A stretch of 7,543 bases of DNA from DAOTXK01 sp034435395 (GCA_034435395.1 DAOTXK010000246.1:1-7543), one strand, 5' to 3'. Shown: positions 1 through 6,216, numbered from the stretch's first letter. Notes: generated by a model not told the origin, from the sequence alone. Made by a program: numbers and translations.

Positions 1-86
1 GCTCAAGGGAGCGCACGCCGACCAACGCCGGCCGGCTCGCCCTGGCGGAGTCGACTTCATCAACCTGTTATCCGCCCGATTTCAAA

Positions 87-111
87 CTGGTTTTTAATGT
101 ACATAAACCAG
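87..111. promoter_or_regulatory. Operator-like inverted repeat CTGGTTT-N11-AAACCAG
   Basis: Perfect 7-bp arms (87-93 and 105-111) flank an 11-base spacer that contains the 8-bp palindrome ATGTACAT (97-104). A third half-site with the core AAACTGGT recurs in direct orientation at 146-153; the first copy of that core is at 84-91. Spaced, repeated half-sites in an AT-rich leader suggest a dimeric regulator binding site. It is about 170 bases upstream of the predicted -10 box, so it may instead serve a gene leaving the window leftwards. The binding protein is unknown; autoregulation by the adjacent regulator is only a guess. Confidence 0.35.
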
Positions 112-259
112 AAAATGTGGTAACATATGCCAAATTACAGTAATAAAACTGGTCAAAGGGCATTCATATGATCGTTCAGACGTCAGACACCTGATTCAGC
201 GACCATCGGTCACAGAAAAGGCCGCTCATAACATTCTCATCCAGGCGGGCCTCTGGCCC

Positions 260-288
260 TTGTATTGGGGACAATCGTCAATTATAAT
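260..288 (+). promoter_or_regulatory. Sigma70-like promoter of the BTAD regulator gene
   Basis: A perfect TATAAT lies at 283-288, with TTGTAT at 260-265 seventeen bases upstream as a weak -35 (three of six consensus bases). Transcription would start near 295, giving a leader of about 45 bases. The GGGCC-TCT-GGCCC hairpin at 247-259 directly abuts the -35 box and could be a control site. Confidence 0.55.
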
Positions 289-338
289 AACAACAAGCAG
301 TTTATTAGGCGTAATCATTAAAGGACAGGTGAGCAACC

Positions 339-1619
339 ATGAGCAAAGCTGAAGAACTCGTTCACAAAGGCCCGTTGGCGATTCGCACCGAGACCGGCGA
401 TTCACCGCTGGTCGTCCTTTATCCGCGCAATCGCTACCGGAACGCCTACCTCCAGCGGTATCTGCGCGAGCCGGATACCGGGCTGTACTACTACGCCTTG
501 CAGACCACCGACCGCAATCTTCGTAAGTTCCTGAACAACTTCATTGAGGACATGGACGCCACCACCGACGGCTTCGGGAGTCACCTGCGCGCCGCCCTGA
601 CGGCCAAAGGCAAAGCCCCGGAGCTGGCCGCCGCCATGGGGGAGGACCTGCGCGAACTGTCCAGCGAGCCGTTCACCCTCTTGCTGGACCAGTACGATCG
701 GCTCCCTGAGAAGGACGAGACCAAACGCTTCATGGAGGCGCTGGTCGAGCACATCCCGGAACACTGCCAGATCATCATCAACGCCCGCGAGCAGGCCTAC
801 CTGCCCTGGTTCGATCTGGTCTCAGAAAAGAAGGCCACCGTCCTGGGCGCTGAGTATGTGCCGGAAGAGGCTGGCCCGCCGGAAGAGCCGCCAGAAGTGC
901 CGCGGGTGGAGGTGTATTCGCTGGGGCGCGGCTACACCCTGGTCAACGGCGCGCCAGTCACCCACTGGGATGGCGAACTGCCCAAGAACCTGTTCTTCTT
1001 TTTCATGGACCACCCGCTGGTCACCCGCGACGAGATTTTTGACGTGTTCTGGCCCACCCTCAGCGTCAAAGAGGCCACCAACGTCTTCCACGTGACCAAA
1101 CGTAAGATCAACGAGCGCCTCGGCTATGACCTGACGCAGTACGCCAGCGGCTTCTACAGCCACAGCGATAAGATCGACATTTACTACGATGTCGCTTCCT
1201 TCAGCAAGGCCATCGAAGAGGCGATGATGGCCGACGAAAGCGCCCAGATCACCCACTGGACCCAGGCCGTGCGCCTGTACCGCGCCCCCTTCCTGCACCG
1301 GCTGGACATGGCCTGGGCCGCGGAACGCCGCAAGGAACTCCGCGCCCAGCACGCGCAGGCCCTGATCGGGCTGGGGCGCATCATGCAGTCGCAGAATAAG
1401 ATCGACGCGGCGCTGGAGAATTACTCCAAAGCGCTGCGAGAAACCCCGGAGCTCGAGGACATCCACCGCCAGGTGATGGAGCTGTACTACCAGCAAGGCA
1501 AAACCGCCGAGGCCATCCGGCAGTACGAACGGCTGGAGCGGTCCCTGCGCGAGACGTTAAACATCGCCCCCTTGCCGGAGACGACCAACCTGTACAAACT
1601 GATCACCGGCCAGGAGTAG
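339..1619 (+). CDS. SARP-like transcription regulator with BTAD domain and a degenerate STAND ATPase-like N-terminus
   Basis: Probable cytoplasmic DNA-binding regulator of 426 residues. Residues about 20-165 follow the MalT/LuxR-type STAND ATPase pattern. A hydrophobic strand (LVVLY, 24-28) stands where the P-loop strand would be. Next comes a stretch resembling the family's aromatic/DxxD region (YYYALQTTDRNLRKFL), a Walker-B-like LLLDQYDRL (D117, D120), and a strand ending in IIINAREQ. The P-loop itself is absent: YPRNRYRNA (28-36) has no GxxxxGKT. After an acidic Pro/Glu linker (about 175-188), residues 190-280 form a winged helix of the OmpR/SARP type. It has W238-P239 and a likely recognition helix in EATNVFHVTKRKINERLG. 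Residues 284-426 are a BTAD domain of helical TPR-like repeats (LENYSKALRETPELEDIH, AEAIRQYERLERSLRETL). The gene stands alone with its own promoter and terminator. Target genes are unknown. Domain calls are from pattern recognition. Confidence 0.85.
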   Translation: MSKAEELVHKGPLAIRTETGDSPLVVLYPRNRYRNAYLQRYLREPDTGLYYYALQTTDRNLRKFLNNFIEDMDATTDGFGSHLRAALTAKGKAPELAAAMGEDLRELSSEPFTLLLDQYDRLPEKDETKRFMEALVEHIPEHCQIIINAREQAYLPWFDLVSEKKATVLGAEYVPEEAGPPEEPPEVPRVEVYSLGRGYTLVNGAPVTHWDGELPKNLFFFFMDHPLVTRDEIFDVFWPTLSVKEATNVFHVTKRKINERLGYDLTQYASGFYSHSDKIDIYYDVASFSKAIEEAMMADESAQITHWTQAVRLYRAPFLHRLDMAWAAERRKELRAQHAQALIGLGRIMQSQNKIDAALENYSKALRETPELEDIHRQVMELYYQQGKTAEAIRQYERLERSLRETLNIAPLPETTNLYKLITGQE

Positions 1620-1652
1620 AACCCCCCAGGACGGGCAGCCAGAAGTCCACAG

Positions 1653-1683
1653 ACAAGGGGCTTAAGTTAAGCCCCTTGTTTTT
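1653..1683 (+). terminator. Intrinsic terminator of the BTAD regulator gene
   Basis: A perfect 12-bp stem (1653-1664 with 1668-1679), a three-base loop and a run of five T (1679-1683) lie 34 bases after the regulator stop. Its last two bases overlap the stop codon of the convergent gene (1682-1684). On the minus strand the same stem is not followed by a T run, so it mainly serves the plus strand. It may still help protect the minus transcript's 3' end. Confidence 0.9.
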
Positions 1684-3088
1684 ATCCCCCCGGCGGGAGC
1701 GGCGGCAGCGGCGACGGCGTGATGTTGGGGTCGCGGGTCGGCGGGACGACGGCTGTCGGTCGCGGCTGACCGGCGGGGGCCGTCCCCTGGGCGGGCGTGC
1801 CGCCCGGCTGCACGGGGACCTGCTCGCTCACGCAGCGGAAGCCGATGAAAAAGGCCTGGGTGTTCGGCTCGTACTCCTGGCGGTGCATGGTGCGGGTGAA
1901 AAAGGGCACCGTATCCCACGAGCCACCCCGCACCACCTTGCTGGTGCCCACCGTCGGCCCCTGTGGATTGAGGCCGCTGGCTTCCGGCTGGCTGTAATAA
2001 TTGGGCAGGTACCAGTCCTGCACCCACTCGGCCACATTGCCCGCCAGGTCCAGGATGTTGTACGGGCTGGCCCCGCCGGGATAGCTGCCCACCTGAACCG
2101 GCCCGGTGGAGGCCCGCTGGCCGGAACGATCCTGGCGGTTGGTGTTGGCCAGCGCCGGGTCCCATTCGTTGCCATAGGGATAGATCAACAGGTTCGGGCC
2201 GCGCGCGGCGCGCTCCCATTCGGCCTCGGTCGGCAGGCGGCGACCGATGGCCCGGCAGTAAGCCTGCGCCCCGTACCAGGTCACGTGCGTGGCCGGCAAC
2301 CGGGCCAGGAGATCGGGCACGGAATAGGTCGCGCCGTCAAACTGGATGTTGGAGGTCTCGGATTCGTTGCGGGTGGCGGCGCAGGGCTGGTCGGAGCAGC
2401 CGTTGAGGTGGCTGTTCGGCCCCAGTGAATTGAGGAAGGCGACGTATTGGGCAACGGTGACTTCGGTCACTTCCATCTGGAAGCTGTCTACGATCACCCG
2501 GTGCGGCGGGAACGAATCCTCGGCGAAGGAAATGTCGCAATTGCCGCCGTACTCGTTGACGCACACCGACACCGCCGCCGCCACTTCGGCCTGGTTGGTG
2601 CCCATCAGGTAGTCGCCGCCGCTGACCAGCTCCATCCGCGTGGCCAGGCTGACCAGCGCCGGATCAACCCCACCCGGCAGCGTGGGCGTGGGGGTGGACA
2701 GGGGCGTCCCGGCCAGGGCAGCGCCCGGCGACTCTTCGTCGGTCGGGGTTGCCGCCTCCTGGGTAAGCGGGCGGTTGGGGTCCGGCGTGGGCGGGACCGG
2801 CGTGGCCGACGGCTGGATCACGGTGACGCCGGAGGGCGTGGCCGTGACGATGATCACCTGCTGCTCGAAGGTCGGCGTGGGGCTGGGCAGTTCGGCCACC
2901 TCGCTGACCAGCACCGTGGCCCCGGCCAGGTTTTCGGCCACCGGCGTCCCGGCGCTGATGTTAATGGTGATCACGCCGGCGGCGTAGCTGGCCAGGCAGG
3001 CCACCGCCGCGCAGCCCAGCCCCAGGACCACGCCGATGATCAGCCACTGCCAGGTCGCATCCCGCGTCTGGCGGCGAAATGTAGACAT
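1682..3088 (-). CDS. Membrane-anchored FGE-fold (SUMF1-like) protein lacking the catalytic cysteines
   Basis: 468 residues. A short basic N-terminus is followed by one hydrophobic segment (about 15-38), most simply a signal anchor with the rest outside the cytoplasm. Residues 68-140 are a Thr/Pro-rich linker (SPTPTF, PVPPTPDP, STPTPTLP). Residues about 152-420 match the formylglycine-generating-enzyme/sulfatase-modifying-factor fold: MELVSGGDYLMGT, EVTEVTVAQYVAFLN, GRRLPTEAEWERAARG (282-297), YPYGNEWD, DLAGNVAEWVQDWY (347-360), VVRGGSW (385-391), IGFRC (415-419). A Pro-rich tail of about 48 residues ends the chain. In true FGEs two copper-binding cysteines lie three and eight residues after the Ser of the RGGS motif; here both are threonine (T393, T398). 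A catalytic formylglycine generator is therefore unlikely, and a binding or structural role is more plausible. C176/C184 and C231/C236 could form disulfides. It lies 150 bases downstream of a permease-like gene on the same strand. Confidence 0.88.
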   Translation of the reverse strand: MSTFRRQTRDATWQWLIIGVVLGLGCAAVACLASYAAGVITINISAGTPVAENLAGATVLVSEVAELPSPTPTFEQQVIIVTATPSGVTVIQPSATPVPPTPDPNRPLTQEAATPTDEESPGAALAGTPLSTPTPTLPGGVDPALVSLATRMELVSGGDYLMGTNQAEVAAAVSVCVNEYGGNCDISFAEDSFPPHRVIVDSFQMEVTEVTVAQYVAFLNSLGPNSHLNGCSDQPCAATRNESETSNIQFDGATYSVPDLLARLPATHVTWYGAQAYCRAIGRRLPTEAEWERAARGPNLLIYPYGNEWDPALANTNRQDRSGQRASTGPVQVGSYPGGASPYNILDLAGNVAEWVQDWYLPNYYSQPEASGLNPQGPTVGTSKVVRGGSWDTVPFFTRTMHRQEYEPNTQAFFIGFRCVSEQVPVQPGGTPAQGTAPAGQPRPTAVVPPTRDPNITPSPLPPLPPGG

Positions 3089-3238
3089 ACGAAACCTCCC
3101 TCACCGCCGGGCATCCGGCCCGGACGGCCCGTCGTTTTCCATCGGGCTGCCCCTCACTGCGAGGTCCTAGTGTACCGTCCTCCGGGGCAGATCACCACCC
3201 GCGCCTCGCAGCATCGGCACGCCTGCCGACGCCACCCC
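3089..3238. other. Intergenic gap between permease-like gene and FGE-fold gene
   Basis: A GC-rich gap with no gene. Just after the permease stop, the minus strand can form a 6-bp hairpin, TCGGCA-GGCG-TGCCGA (3229-3214). It has no T run, so it is not a good terminator, and read-through into the FGE-fold gene is plausible. A weak -10-like TACACT on the minus strand (3174-3169) has no clear -35. The hairpin shares CGTCGGCA-N4-TGCCG with the palindromes at 4151-4165 and 4210-4224 and may be a decayed relative. Confidence 0.4.
3095..3100 (-). promoter_or_regulatory. Strong Shine-Dalgarno site for the FGE-fold gene
   Basis: The minus strand reads GGGAGG, ending six bases before the ATG at 3088-3086. 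This supports that start over later in-frame ATGs, which would remove the membrane segment. Confidence 0.7.
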
Positions 3239-4075
3239 TCACCCCAGCCGGGCATAGTGCGCGATGGCCGTGCGGGCCAGGGCCAGCGTCCCCCAGATCA
3301 GCAGGCCGTAGGCGGCGAACCCGACGGCGGTCAGCGCCAGATAGAGGCCGCCGGGATGTTCGATCAGCAGCAGGCTGGTCAGCCCCCACAGGTAAAGGCC
3401 GCCGCCCATCACCGCCAGGCGGGCCGCCAGGACGAGCGTGCTGGTGATCATGCCGCCCCGGCTCAGCAGCCCGGCCAGCACGCCCAGCGCGGTGGTGAAG
3501 GCCAGGTCCAGCGCCGTGTAGACAGAATTGATGGCCGCCAGCAGCGGCAGCAGGACGACCTCCGGCGGCAGGTCAAACGGGCCGGGCGGCAGGCCGGCCC
3601 AATCGTCCAGCAACAACACGATCCAGGCGATCACCCCCAGCCGGGCCACGGCGACCATGACATGATCGCCCAGCAGCATCCGCGTGGAGGCCCACCATTT
3701 GCCCAGGACGATGTGGCGCGGTTCCACGGCGGTCAGCAGCAGGCTGTCCCAGGTCAGGCCGTCCCTCTCCCGCTCAATGCTGGCCGAGGCCAGAGACAGC
3801 GTGATCAGCGTCACCACCGGGTACAGCGAGGCGTTCACGATGAACAGCACCGCCAGCGGCCCGCCATCCACAAACAGGGCGCGGGCGGACGGCATAAACG
3901 GCAGCAGCAGCGCCGCGCCAAAATACACCACGGAGATGATGATGCCCGGCACCACCAGCAGCACCGCCAGCGCGATCCACACCCGCCCGGCGCGGTTGGT
4001 CTCGATCACGTGGCGCTGGTGCTTCAGTTCGGCCCGCATCACGGGATTACGCGCCCAGGCCGCCGACAGCCGCAT
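3239..4075 (-). CDS. ABC-2-type transporter permease-like membrane protein
   Basis: 278 residues of an integral membrane protein. Hydrophobic segments lie near 32-60, 73-98, 139-157, 172-204, 207-237 and 243-268, about six helices. Between helices two and three is ERERDGLTWDSLLLTAVEPRHIVLGKWWAS (about 101-130 in full). It resembles the conserved cytoplasmic stretch of ABC-2 permeases, where an E-R-E-R-G/D-T/L-x-x-L-L pattern is followed by a helix ending in GK. Such proteins move lipids, polysaccharides or drugs with a separate ATPase. No ATPase gene is adjacent: upstream is a repeat-filled divergent gap and downstream an FGE-fold gene. The start is the first ATG after an in-frame TGA eight codons upstream, with a G-rich site just before it. 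The gene may be co-transcribed with 1682-3088. Substrate unknown; the family call rests on this motif and the topology. Confidence 0.7.
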   Translation of the reverse strand: MRLSAAWARNPVMRAELKHQRHVIETNRAGRVWIALAVLLVVPGIIISVVYFGAALLLPFMPSARALFVDGGPLAVLFIVNASLYPVVTLITLSLASASIERERDGLTWDSLLLTAVEPRHIVLGKWWASTRMLLGDHVMVAVARLGVIAWIVLLLDDWAGLPPGPFDLPPEVVLLPLLAAINSVYTALDLAFTTALGVLAGLLSRGGMITSTLVLAARLAVMGGGLYLWGLTSLLLIEHPGGLYLALTAVGFAAYGLLIWGTLALARTAIAHYARLG

Positions 4076-4146
4076 CCCCCCCTGCCCTTCCTGATACTCA
4101 CGCTTCCCTATGAGGGTACCCTGACCCGCCGGGAGCAGTCAACGCC

Positions 4147-4276
4147 AACGTCGGCATTCATGCCGCCGCTACGACTCGCCCGGAATCGCGACGCCCCCGC
4201 CCGATAACGTCGGCATCCATGCCGCCGCTACGGATACGACTCATCCGGTGGTAGCGGCGCGATGAATCGCGACGCC
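4147..4276. repeat. Two-unit cluster of short dispersed palindromic repeats
   Basis: Unit 1 starts at 4147 and unit 2 at 4206. Their first 27 bases (4147-4173, 4206-4232) agree at 26 positions. Each begins with a palindrome, CGGCAT-N2-ATGCCG (4152-4165, 4211-4224), followed by CCGCTAC. Both then share ACGACTC and CCGG, and end in AATCGCGACGCC (4184-4195, 4265-4276). In unit 2 the right part is complete: GTAGCGG (4251-4257) followed by the palindrome CGCGAT-GA-ATCGCG (4258-4271). In unit 1 about 15 bases of that part are missing. CGCCGCTAC (4223-4231) pairs perfectly with GTAGCGGCG (4251-4259), so unit 2 can fold into a stem with a 19-base loop. The element resembles REP-like elements and encodes nothing I can recognise. 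Confidence 0.85.
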
Positions 4277-4316
4277 GTGATAGTACGCAGATACTCATCA
4301 CTCGCTTATCAATCTA

Positions 4317-4325
4317 TGTTATCAT
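4317..4325 (+). promoter_or_regulatory. Extended -10 promoter of the exported peptidase gene
   Basis: TG-T-TATCAT is an extended -10 element (five of six bases of TATAAT, plus the upstream TG). It lies 52 bases before the ATG, just right of the repeat cluster. No good -35 is present at 16-18 bases upstream, which extended -10 promoters can tolerate. Confidence 0.4.
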
Positions 4326-4377
4326 CGGGGCGGAGGCTACTCTTAGCGGATGCGTGTTGGACTCAGGATGACAGCAC

Positions 4378-5652
4378 ATGGCTAACGTCAAACGGTGGGG
4401 ATGGCTGGCGGCGGGGTCGGCGGGTCTGCTGGCGGCGGCCTGGCTGCTGGCCACCTTCGCCGGACCCACCACCGCCTCGTCAGGCTACCAGATTCCCACC
4501 CTCACCCCCAGCCCGATCCCCACCGCCACCCGCACGCCGACTCCCAACCCCACCGCCACCGCCGCCGCCGCTTTTTTCACCGTGGACGAGGCGACGATGA
4601 TCTCCCACTATCCCACGGGGGTGGAGTTCGTCTTCCGGGTCAGCAGCCGCGCCGGGCCGATCCAGCGGGCCTCCGTCGCCTACTGGCCCCGCGAGGGCGC
4701 GACCACCAGCGCCGTCCTGACCTGGGACGAGACGCGGGGCGCTTACGTCTACTTCGACCGTCTGCGTCAGCCGCCCTGGTTCCAGCTGAACTATCGCTTC
4801 CGGGCCATCGACAGCGCCGGGAACGTCTTCCAGACGGCGGACCTGACCCAGGAATACGCCGACAACACCCGTCAGTGGCTGCGCCGGGAGGATGCCAACG
4901 TGATTGTGCTGCTCAGCGGCGGGCGCGAAGCGCTGATCGAGGACCTGTTCAAAAGCGCCTCAGGAGCCATCGGTCGGCTGGAGGAGGCCTTCGGCTTCTC
5001 GCTGGACTACAAGCCCTACGTCGTCGTCATGCCGGATGGCCCCAGCTTCCGCGAGTGGCAGGAATACGCGGACCCTACCCTGCAGGGCGTCACCTACCAG
5101 GGGATGGGCTACACCGCCCAATCGCTGGCCATGGGCGAGGATACGCTGGTCAAGACGGTGGTGCCCCACGAACTGACCCACATCTTCCAGGGTTTCATCG
5201 CCGAGGCGTGGGACATCCCCACCTGGTTCACCGAAGGCCACGCCTCGTATTTTGAGGTGGAGCACTTTTATGGCCGGGATTACGAGCAGCGCGTCCGCCA
5301 GTGGGCCGATCGGCTCCCCACCCTGCAGGGCGATCTGGGGATGGCTGGCGCGGTCGGCCCGGACGGGAATATCCGCTGGGACTACGACGTGGGCTACAGC
5401 TTCATCAAATTCTGGATCGAGCATTACGGCTGGGAGTCGCACCGGGCCTTCTGGCAGGCGCAGGTGACGATGGACTTCCAGGAGGCCATGGCTTTCGCCA
5501 CCGGGAAGAGCTTCGCTGACCTGGAAAACGAGTGGCGGGCCTACCTCGGCGCGCCGGGACCGGCCCCCACCCTGATCCCGACGCCGACCATGCTCCCCTA
5601 TCCCACCGCCCCACCCATGGCCACGCTGCCGGGGGCGGGAGGGGGCGGTTAG
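4378..5652 (+). CDS. Exported peptidase MA-like (gluzincin-type) metallopeptidase
   Basis: 424 residues. The N-terminus has basic residues and then a hydrophobic segment (about 8-28), read as a signal peptide or membrane anchor. A Thr/Pro-rich linker follows (about 40-62). Residues about 66-160 look like an all-beta, Ig-like domain (GVEFVFRVSS, ASVAYWPREG, FQLNYRFRAIDSAGNV). The peptidase domain (about 172-400) has HELTH (H264, E265, H268) and, 18 residues later, WFTEGHASYFE with E286 as the likely third zinc ligand. This is the HExxH...E layout of gluzincins, and the nearest family I recognise is peptidase MA-like. A second Pro/Thr-rich stretch and Gly-rich end close the protein. It should act outside the cytoplasm on peptides or proteins; the substrate is unknown. 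The gene stands alone behind its own promoter, with AGGA nine bases before the start. Confidence 0.85.
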   Translation: MANVKRWGWLAAGSAGLLAAAWLLATFAGPTTASSGYQIPTLTPSPIPTATRTPTPNPTATAAAAFFTVDEATMISHYPTGVEFVFRVSSRAGPIQRASVAYWPREGATTSAVLTWDETRGAYVYFDRLRQPPWFQLNYRFRAIDSAGNVFQTADLTQEYADNTRQWLRREDANVIVLLSGGREALIEDLFKSASGAIGRLEEAFGFSLDYKPYVVVMPDGPSFREWQEYADPTLQGVTYQGMGYTAQSLAMGEDTLVKTVVPHELTHIFQGFIAEAWDIPTWFTEGHASYFEVEHFYGRDYEQRVRQWADRLPTLQGDLGMAGAVGPDGNIRWDYDVGYSFIKFWIEHYGWESHRAFWQAQVTMDFQEAMAFATGKSFADLENEWRAYLGAPGPAPTLIPTPTMLPYPTAPPMATLPGAGGGG

Positions 5653-5678
5653 GCGGAGGCCAGGGACCGCCACGAATC

Positions 5679-5713
5679 AAAACCGGGCGTCGGCTGTGGC
5701 CCCCGACGCCCGG
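5679..5713 (-). terminator. Intrinsic terminator for the STAS-like gene
   Basis: A perfect 11-bp GC-rich stem (5683-5693 with 5703-5713) with a nine-base loop is followed on the minus strand by TTTTGATT. It lies 33 bases past the STAS-like gene's stop. On the plus strand no T run follows, though the hairpin could still mark the 3' end of the convergent peptidase transcript, whose stop is 30 bases before it. Confidence 0.75.
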
Positions 5714-5745
5714 CCTGACGATAAAACCATCCCCATGCCAGGCGG

Positions 5746-6120
5746 TCACTCCGGCGGCGCGGCCAGGATTTGCCGGGCTTCTGCCACCGTGTCCACGATG
5801 AATACCCGCCTCCGCCATTTGGGGTACAGGCGGCGCACGACGTTGGCCGCCGCGCGGACCGCTGCCTGCCCGCTGACCACCACCACGCGGCGCGTATGAG
5901 GAGGCCAGTCCGACATGGCGCGGATGCCGGCGATCAGGGCCTCGCTGCCGATATGGGCGCTCGACAGGTTGTTAATGAAGTCCACCGGATAATCAATCCC
6001 TTCCAGCAACGCGGCTACGGCGGCCAGGGCAGCGCGAACATTTTCCCCATCGATCTCTCCCTCATATTCACACCGGATGATGGTGTGTGCGGCGTTATCC
6101 CAGGCTACTGTGACGCTCAT
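5746..6120 (-). CDS. Small STAS/SpoIIAA-like protein
   Basis: 124 residues, soluble, no signal peptide. The order of elements fits a STAS-like alpha/beta fold. There is an opening beta hairpin (VTVAWDNAAHTIIRCEYEG), a helix (ENVRAALAAVAALLEGI), a strand (VDFINNL, 46-52) and a short Ser-rich loop. A helix (SEALIAGIRAMSD) then precedes a hydrophobic strand (RRVVVVSG), another helix with VRRLYPKW, and a final strand plus helix (VFIVDTVAEARQILA). This resembles small STAS-like proteins I associate with Chloroflexota, often stand-alone and without a known partner. The loop before the second helix has S53 and S54, but I cannot say whether either is a phosphorylation site. The site TGGAGA lies just before the start on the minus strand. 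The gene is divergent from the YgjP-like gene and ends at its own terminator. Function is not known. Confidence 0.7.
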   Translation of the reverse strand: MSVTVAWDNAAHTIIRCEYEGEIDGENVRAALAAVAALLEGIDYPVDFINNLSSAHIGSEALIAGIRAMSDWPPHTRRVVVVSGQAAVRAAANVVRRLYPKWRRRVFIVDTVAEARQILAAPPE

Positions 6121-6199
6121 CGGCTCTCCACTGCTTCCGGCAACCTGTGGGAACGGCGGGGATCCCCCACCTTCCCACTCGATCCTTTCCGTTGAATTA

Positions 6200-6208
6200 A
6201 GTATAACA
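6200..6208 (-). promoter_or_regulatory. Extended -10 promoter of the STAS-like gene
   Basis: Read on the minus strand from 6208, the sequence is TG-T-TATACT, an extended -10 with five of six consensus bases. The best -35-like hexamer, TTGGCA (6232-6227), is 21 bases away. That is too far for TATACT, but 16 bases from an alternative TATGTT. The leader to the ATG at 6120 is about 70 bases. Confidence 0.5.
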
Positions 6209-6216
6209 TAATTTTA

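Larger units (their letters stand above)
1..338. other. AT-rich intergenic leader upstream of the BTAD regulator
   Basis: No convincing gene lies here. The first 60 bases are GC-rich and could be the edge of a neighbouring gene. On the minus strand an ATG at 60-58 opens a frame running to the window edge (about 20 codons), but it has only a weak AGG upstream, so I do not call it. From about 61 on, base composition shifts to AT-rich, as expected for a regulatory region. It holds an inverted repeat (87-111), a further half-site at 149-153, a small GGGCC-TCT-GGCCC hairpin at 247-259, and a sigma70-like promoter at 260-288. The regulator's ribosome site, AGGTGAG at 327-333, sits five bases before its ATG. 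Confidence 0.6.
4076..4377. other. Divergent intergenic region filled by palindromic repeats
   Basis: This 302-base gap separates the minus-strand permease-like gene from the plus-strand peptidase gene. From left to right it holds a 10-bp perfect palindrome AGGGTACCCT (4113-4122) near the permease ribosome site, a two-unit repeat cluster (4147-4276), an extended -10 promoter for the peptidase gene (4317-4325), and its AGGA ribosome site (4365-4368), nine bases before the ATG. I could not place a convincing minus-strand promoter; TACTAT (4285-4280) is a weak -10 candidate. Confidence 0.6.

Noticed and set aside
1..60. Possible start of a minus-strand gene (ATG at 60-58) running off the left edge
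   Set aside because: Only about 20 codons are visible, the ribosome site is weak, and the translation is not recognisable. It cannot be told from chance.
1682..3088. A true formylglycine-generating enzyme
   Set aside because: The fold motifs match, but both catalytic cysteine positions after RGGS are threonine.
3123..3133. A plus-strand terminator (GACG-GCC-CGTC followed by GTTTTCC)
   Set aside because: The stem is only four pairs, and no plus-strand gene ends upstream of it.
2447..4207. A 586-codon open frame on the plus strand, longer than any called gene
   Set aside because: It runs antisense across the FGE-fold gene, the gap and the permease gene. Its translation is Arg/Gly/His/Gln-rich low complexity with no recognisable domain, as expected for a shadow frame in high-GC DNA.
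4147..4276. CRISPR-like array
   Set aside because: There are only two units, the conserved parts are palindromes in both orientations, and a copy occurs at a gene end elsewhere. No cas gene is present.
4395..5255. A 286-codon frame overlapping the exported peptidase
   Set aside because: It is a frame-shifted shadow with Arg/His/Pro-rich translation. The overlapping frame has a signal segment, linker and zinc motif.
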